Position numbers and translations under genes: made by a program. A DNA stretch of 64,000 nucleotides from Providencia stuartii (lineage in GTDB: Bacteria > Pseudomonadota > Gammaproteobacteria > Enterobacterales > Enterobacteriaceae): assembly GCF_029277985.1 (NCBI RefSeq), contig NZ_CP119546.1, positions 4,092,001 to 4,156,000 on the forward strand. The letters are read 5' to 3'. The number at the start of each line of letters is the position of its first letter. Within the stretch, counting starts at the first letter, position 1. The notes below the pieces were generated by a model that ran no database searches, was not told the origin of the DNA, and saw nothing but the letters and a program-made list of their open reading frames with translations. Positions 60,443 to 64,000 of this stretch are shown piece by piece.

Positions 60443-60460
60443 TGCAGAATGCGTGCCAAC
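60443..60460 (-). promoter_or_regulatory. Sigma-54 promoter of glmZ
   Basis: On the minus strand TTGGCACGCATTCTGCA fits the -24/-12 consensus TGGCACG-N4-TTGCA with one mismatch. The GC of the -12 element is about 12 bases from the G of GTAGATGC. GlmY, and GlmZ in several enterobacteria, have such sigma-54 promoters driven by GlrR. Confidence 0.85.
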
Positions 60461-60605
60461 TTTTTTTGAATGGCCTTTTTTCTTTCTATTATCCCATTTC
60501 ATCGGAAAAAACACGCCTAACGCAATCCTAGCCGTTTTTTATATAGTGCCATTTTCCCCCTGCCTTACATGAGGCTGTGTGAGCATCCTTTTTTAACAAC
60601 AAAGC

Positions 60606-60718
60606 TGTCTCAATTCAGAGACATCAAAATCACCTTGATAATTTACTATTAAAAATCAATGTATTATATGTCTCTATTTGGCGACACCGAGATACTGGTT
60701 TGTATCTATTTTGCGACA
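60606..60718 (-). promoter_or_regulatory. Three GlrR-type activator sites upstream of glmZ
   Basis: TGTC-N10-GACA occurs perfectly at 60606-60623 and 60669-60686, and with one mismatch (TGTA) at 60701-60718. This is the consensus reported for the response regulator GlrR (YfhA). The sites lie about 150-290 bases upstream of the glmZ start, a normal enhancer distance for sigma-54. The rest of 60461-60938 shows no gene. Confidence 0.82.
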
Positions 60719-60938
60719 CAGACGGATAGATAGAAAAAATAACAAATATAAACAGTCTATTAGCTATGATTTTCTTCATAAAGCCCTCAGTCGCATTTGT
60801 TCTAACAGATAACCAGTCAATGAGTATATCGGGAACCATAAACGGTCATTCTTAACGCACAGACATTTAAATACGTTCAGTCATGCTTACCGTTTATTTG
60901 GCACTTGAAGTTGACGTTGGAGTTAATGTCGAAGGTGT

Positions 60939-61019
60939 GGGTTTTGGGTTTTGGGTTTTGGGTTTTGGGTTTTGGGTTTTGGGTTTTGGGTTTTGGGTTT
61001 TGGGTTTTGGGTTTTGGGG
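60939..61019 (+). repeat. Tandem array of GGGTTTT heptamers
   Basis: Eleven perfect 7-base units from 60939 to 61015, ending with GGGG. The plus strand is G-rich and could form a G-quadruplex with short loops. Reading frames across it encode only PKPKTQN-type repeats and are not credible genes. It lies between the glmZ control region and the tRNA operon terminator. Confidence 0.97.
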
Positions 61020-61112
61020 TTTGAATAATGATTGATAATTGATGATTGGTACACCCGTGCCAAAGGTAGCTCGTACCAATGAATAAGCTGATTTTGCGCG
61101 CTTCTAAATGCA

Positions 61113-61139
61113 AAAACCCCGCTGATTAAAGCGGGGTTC
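61113..61139 (-). terminator. Terminator of the tRNA operon
   Basis: A strong stem AACCCCGCT/AGCGGGGTT with a short loop is followed by TTTT on the minus strand. It lies about 10 bases past the CCA of tRNA-Pro. Confidence 0.92.
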
Positions 61140-61147
61140 TTTAAATT

Positions 61148-61224
61148 TGGTCGGCGAGAGAGGATTCGAACCTCCGACCCACTGGTCCCAAACCAGTTGC
61201 GCTACCAAGCTGCGCTACTCGCCG
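61148..61224 (-). tRNA. proM: tRNA-Pro (anticodon TGG)
   Basis: 77 bases with encoded CCA; acceptor CGGCGAG, anticodon loop TTTGGGA with TGG. Last of four tRNAs (Arg-His-Leu-Pro) in the order of E. coli argX-hisR-leuT-proM. Confidence 0.96.
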
Positions 61225-61254
61225 ATAGGGTATATCTACTTTACATTCTTTTCG

Positions 61255-61340
61255 TGGTGCGAAAGGGGGGACTTGAACCCCCACGTCCTGAGGACACTAA
61301 CACCTGAAGCTAGCGCGTCTACCAATTCCGCCACCCTCGC
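61255..61340 (-). tRNA. leuT: tRNA-Leu (anticodon CAG)
   Basis: 86 bases with encoded CCA, a long variable arm as in class II tRNAs, acceptor GCGAGGG, and anticodon CAG in CTTCAGGT. Third gene of the operon. Confidence 0.96.
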
Positions 61341-61355
61341 AATGTCACAAAAGAA

Positions 61356-61432
61356 TGGGGTGGCTAATGGGACTCGAACCCACGACAACTGGAATCACAA
61401 TCCAGGGCTCTACCAACTGAGCTATAGCCACC
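61356..61432 (-). tRNA. hisR: tRNA-His (anticodon GTG)
   Basis: 77 bases including the extra 5' G of tRNA-His, with CCA encoded. The acceptor begins GGTGGCTA and the anticodon loop is TTGTGAT. Second gene of the operon. Confidence 0.96.
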
Positions 61433-61512
61433 ATAACTTCACTTTATTCAAAGCGTTGCTATTATACTACATACAACTTTGTTTTGCCAACCGTAGCAGC
61501 ACGCTAATTTAA

Positions 61513-61589
<77 letters not shown>

Positions 61590-61610
61590 TTAACGCCGTT
61601 GCGGGTGTGG

Positions 61611-61639
61611 ATAGTACGGATTTAATGAGGTTCTGTCTA
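61611..61639 (-). promoter_or_regulatory. Promoter of the argX-hisR-leuT-proM operon
   Basis: On the minus strand TAGACA (61634-61639), a 17-base spacer, then TACTAT (61611-61616). A GC-containing discriminator follows, about 20 bases from tRNA-Arg. Confidence 0.8.
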
Positions 61640-61688
61640 GTCCTTTTTTCAATAAAATTTTCGATTGCTTGCCTTTTGCGCATTTCGT

Positions 61689-61720
61689 CGATAAAGAGAG
61701 CATTTTTTCTCTCTTTATCG
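61689..61720 (-). terminator. Long hairpin after thrP
   Basis: A perfect 12-bp stem CGATAAAGAGAG/CTCTCTTTATCG with an 8-base loop, about 38 bases past the thrP stop. No T run follows it, so it may be a processing or pausing site. Confidence 0.45.
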
Positions 61721-61758
61721 CGATATTGGTCAATCAACAGCGTGATGATGATAGCGAA

Positions 61759-63147
61759 TTAGCACTGACTCTTCGCGCGGTTACGTGTGCGCAGTAAGAA
61801 ATAAAGCGCAGAAACCGTCAATAAAAAGATCGCACCAACAATTAACGACAAGCGGGTATCAGGGTTAATCGCCATGCCGACTATCACACAAGCTAAAAAC
61901 AGTAACGTTGCGTAGTTCACCCATGGAAACAGAATCGATTTAAACGGATGTCCAACAATCTTGTCTTGGTTCTGCTGCCGAAAACGCAGTTGACTGGTCA
62001 ATATCACTAACCAAGGCACCATGCCAGGTAAAACACTCGCGCTGTACACATAAACAAAAACTTGTTCAGGGTTAGGAATGATATAGTTTAGGCTCGAACC
62101 TACCAATAAGCATAAGATAGTCAAGCCAACACAGCGCGCTGGTACGCCATTACGTGTCAGTTTTAATAGTGAGGCGGGGAGTTGTCTATTTTGGGCTAAC
62201 GCATATAACATACGGCCACCACTGTACATACCGCTATTACAGCCTGATAGCGCCGCAGTCAGCACCACAAAATTTATCACCGCCGCCGCTGACGCGATAC
62301 CTACCTTAGCAAAGGTCAATACAAACGGGCTACCTTGTTGCCCAACGTCCGTCCATGGAAACAGCGTAACAACAATGAAAATAGCGCCAACATAAAAAAT
62401 TAAAATACGCCATAAGATATTATTGATCGCTTTTTTCAATGTCACCTGTGGATTTTTCGCTTCACCCGCGGTGATCCCGACTAATTCGACGCCCTGATAA
62501 GAAGCAACTACGATACACAAAGCAAATAAAAAACCTTTCCAGCCACCCGCAAAGAACCCGCCATGATCCGTCAAATTCGCAAGGCCAATCGGTTCAAAAT
62601 TATTGCCAATGCCTAAAAAAATGAGACTCAACCCAATCAGTATCATAACCACAATCGTGGTGACTTTTATCATAGCAAACCAAAACTCTAGCTCTCCATA
62701 GAGCCTAACTGCCGCAAGGTTTGCAAGTGCAACGGAAACCACCGCGATCAACGCAAATATCCATTGAGGGACGTCTGGGAACCAATACTCAGCATAGACA
62801 CCTATTGCCGTAATTTCAGAGATACCGACAGCAACCCACATAAACCAATAGCCCCATGCCGTTAAGCAGCCCCAAAATGGGCTTAAGTACTTATAGCCGA
62901 AGGAGGCAAAAGAACCTGTTACTGGCTCAACAAATAACATTTCGCCCATTGAGCGCATGATAAAAAACACAAAAATACCGGCAATAATGTAAGCGAGCAA
63001 AACCGATGGCCCTGCCCATTTTAATGTGCTGGCTGAACCCATAAATAGGCCAACACCAATTGTTCCACCTAGCGCAATGAGCTCGATATGCCGCGCTTCT
63101 AAGCCTCGTTGCAATCCTTGAGGTCGTTCTTGTTGTGAGCTTTCCAT
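61759..63147 (-). CDS. thrP: Amino acid permease ThrP (YifK)
   Basis: This APC-family permease of 462 residues has twelve membrane helices. It follows E. coli YifK/ThrP (threonine and serine uptake) almost throughout: [29 protein letters not shown] and [20 protein letters not shown]. The ATG at 63147 has AGGGGG 6 bases before it. It lies between wecG and the argX operon, as in E. coli. Confidence 0.94.
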   Translation of the reverse strand: MESSQQERPQGLQRGLEARHIELIALGGTIGVGLFMGSASTLKWAGPSVLLAYIIAGIFVFFIMRSMGEMLFVEPVTGSFASFGYKYLSPFWGCLTAWGYWFMWVAVGISEITAIGVYAEYWFPDVPQWIFALIAVVSVALANLAAVRLYGELEFWFAMIKVTTIVVMILIGLSLIFLGIGNNFEPIGLANLTDHGGFFAGGWKGFLFALCIVVASYQGVELVGITAGEAKNPQVTLKKAINNILWRILIFYVGAIFIVVTLFPWTDVGQQGSPFVLTFAKVGIASAAAVINFVVLTAALSGCNSGMYSGGRMLYALAQNRQLPASLLKLTRNGVPARCVGLTILCLLVGSSLNYIIPNPEQVFVYVYSASVLPGMVPWLVILTSQLRFRQQNQDKIVGHPFKSILFPWVNYATLLFLACVIVGMAINPDTRLSLIVGAIFLLTVSALYFLLRTRNRAKSQC

Positions 63148-63406
63148 TCATTCCCCCTGTCGTTACCCAAAAAACAAATCACGACTTATGAGTATTTATA
63201 GTAATAAGTATGATTTTATCTTCATAAAACGACTATTTTAATAGCCGAAAAACATGATATAAGCATTAAACTAAGCTAAAAGCCCATGCATTGCATATAT
63301 TTTTGATGGATTATAAAAATAATTGAGAGAAGAGGCCAGAAGTAACGTTTTTGTTATTACAAAGATAAAATAGCAGTTAGTCTGATATTTTTGATAAGAA
63401 CGATGA
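63148..63406. other. Gap between wecG and thrP
   Basis: AT-rich DNA that probably contains the thrP promoter. I see no gene. Confidence 0.4.
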
Positions 63407-63441
63407 GAAAACGCGCCACGGCATCTTATACCATGGCGCGT
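63407..63441 (-). terminator. Terminator after wecG
   Basis: A stem ACGCGCCA/TGGCGCGT with a 15-base loop is followed by TTTTC on the minus strand. It lies about 10 bases past the wecG stop. Confidence 0.7.
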
Positions 63442-63450
63442 GAAGGCTCT

Positions 63451-64000
63451 TTAAAGCTTACCACCATAGTAATAAGCTAAAAATTTTAATAATTTAAATT
63501 GTCGTTTAATACGTGTGGGTTGTGCTAGCAGGCGATACAGCCACTCTAACCCAAGGTTTTGCCATATTTTGGGCGCCCGCTTCACATGACCGGTGAAAAC
63601 ATCATAAGTACCACCGACACCCATATACAATGCCTCAGGGTAAACTTTACGGCAATCGCGCATGAAAATTTCTTGTTTTGGCGACCCCATCGCAACTGTC
63701 ACAATCTTCGCGCCGCTGGCTCGGATACGCTCAAACAGAGCATCTCGGTCTTCTGCTGTAAAATAACCATTTTGTGAACCAACAATATTCACATTCCATT
63801 GAGAACGTAATTTTTCTTCTGTTTGTTCAAGAATTTCAGGTTTGCCTCCGACTAAGAAAACCGGCGTTCCTTCCCTCCCTGCTCGCTCCATTAACGCCTC
63901 CCAAAGGTCAGCGCCTGCAACACGAGAAACTTGAGCCTGTGGATATTTACGGCGAATAGCGCGCACAATACTAATACCATCCGCATATAGGTATTCGGCT
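63451..64000 (-). CDS. wecG: UDP-ManNAcA transferase WecG, C-terminal part (start beyond the right edge)
   Basis: WecG transfers N-acetylmannosaminuronic acid to lipid I in enterobacterial common antigen synthesis (synthesis of lipid II). The visible 182 residues belong to the GT26 (WecG/TagA/CpsF) family: [39 protein letters not shown] and the signature [15 protein letters not shown]. The end ...[12 protein letters not shown] is followed by a terminator. It is incomplete at its 5' end because the window stops. Its place before thrP (yifK) matches E. coli. Confidence 0.95.
   Translation of the reverse strand, partial: AEYLYADGISIVRAIRRKYPQAQVSRVAGADLWEALMERAGREGTPVFLVGGKPEILEQTEEKLRSQWNVNIVGSQNGYFTAEDRDALFERIRASGAKIVTVAMGSPKQEIFMRDCRKVYPEALYMGVGGTYDVFTGHVKRAPKIWQNLGLEWLYRLLAQPTRIKRQFKLLKFLAYYYGGKL

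Noticed and set aside
60877..61113. Frames with PKPKTQNPKPKT repeats
   Set aside because: They are produced by the GGGTTTT microsatellite and have no start signal or conserved flanks.
61147..61512. 121-codon frame beginning MVGERGFEPPTHWSQ
   Set aside because: This is the well-known false protein read from antisense tRNA genes.

Overview
This window is chromosomal DNA of an enterobacterium. Most genes are close relatives of E. coli genes in the E. coli order, but base composition is AT-rich and several genes expected by synteny are missing or replaced. I read it as Morganellaceae, most likely Providencia. That is inference from protein resemblance and gene content, not from a search.

Region 1 (1-23.5 kb) is the rnr-nsrR-purA-hflCKX-hfq-miaA-mutL-amiB-tsaE superoperon on the minus strand. 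It is followed by queG, a cluster of DnaA boxes in the position of the E. coli datA locus, three tandem tRNA-Gly(GCC) genes, orn, rsgA, psd and mscM. Differences from the E. coli layout are an extra MscS-type channel between nsrR and purA, and no visible yjeT or nnr.

Region 2 (23.5-31.4 kb) carries a small membrane protein gene, a Sel1-repeat protein gene, and the yigL-pldB-recQ-pldA / yigI-rarD block.

Region 3 (31.4-45.8 kb) lies between rarD and uvrD, where E. coli has corA and yigF/yigG, and is accessory. It holds an APC permease with a YtcJ-type amidohydrolase; an RtcB2-PrfH ribosome rescue and rRNA repair operon with a short well-initiated leader ORF; a 2OG-Fe(II) prolyl-hydroxylase-like gene; and an orphan T6SS lipase effector with its immunity gene (Tle4/Tli4-like), bounded by two sites resembling dif, the XerC/XerD target. 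An IS1202-group (ISNCY) element carrying an SH3-domain passenger gene sits exactly 5 bp from the second site. Beyond it is a graveyard of toxin fragments: a pore-forming colicin domain, a two-partner-secretion transporter and exoprotein, and an IS3 orfA.

Region 4 (45.8-64 kb) returns to the core genome: uvrD with a LexA-box promoter, yigB, xerC, yigA, dapF, lptM, cyaY, cyaA with a CRP site, and hemCDXY. Next come the small RNA gene glmZ, with a sigma-54 promoter and upstream TGTC-N10-GACA (GlrR-type) sites, an array of GGGTTTT heptamers, the tRNA operon Arg-His-Leu-Pro, thrP (yifK), and the 3' part of wecG.

Several elements connect functionally. Hfq is the chaperone for sRNAs of the GlmZ class. 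XerC, encoded here, belongs to the recombinase pair that would act on the dif-like sites. PrfH, RtcB2 and possibly the hydroxylase all act on the translation apparatus. hemCDX(Y) forms an operon running from hydroxymethylbilane synthase onward.
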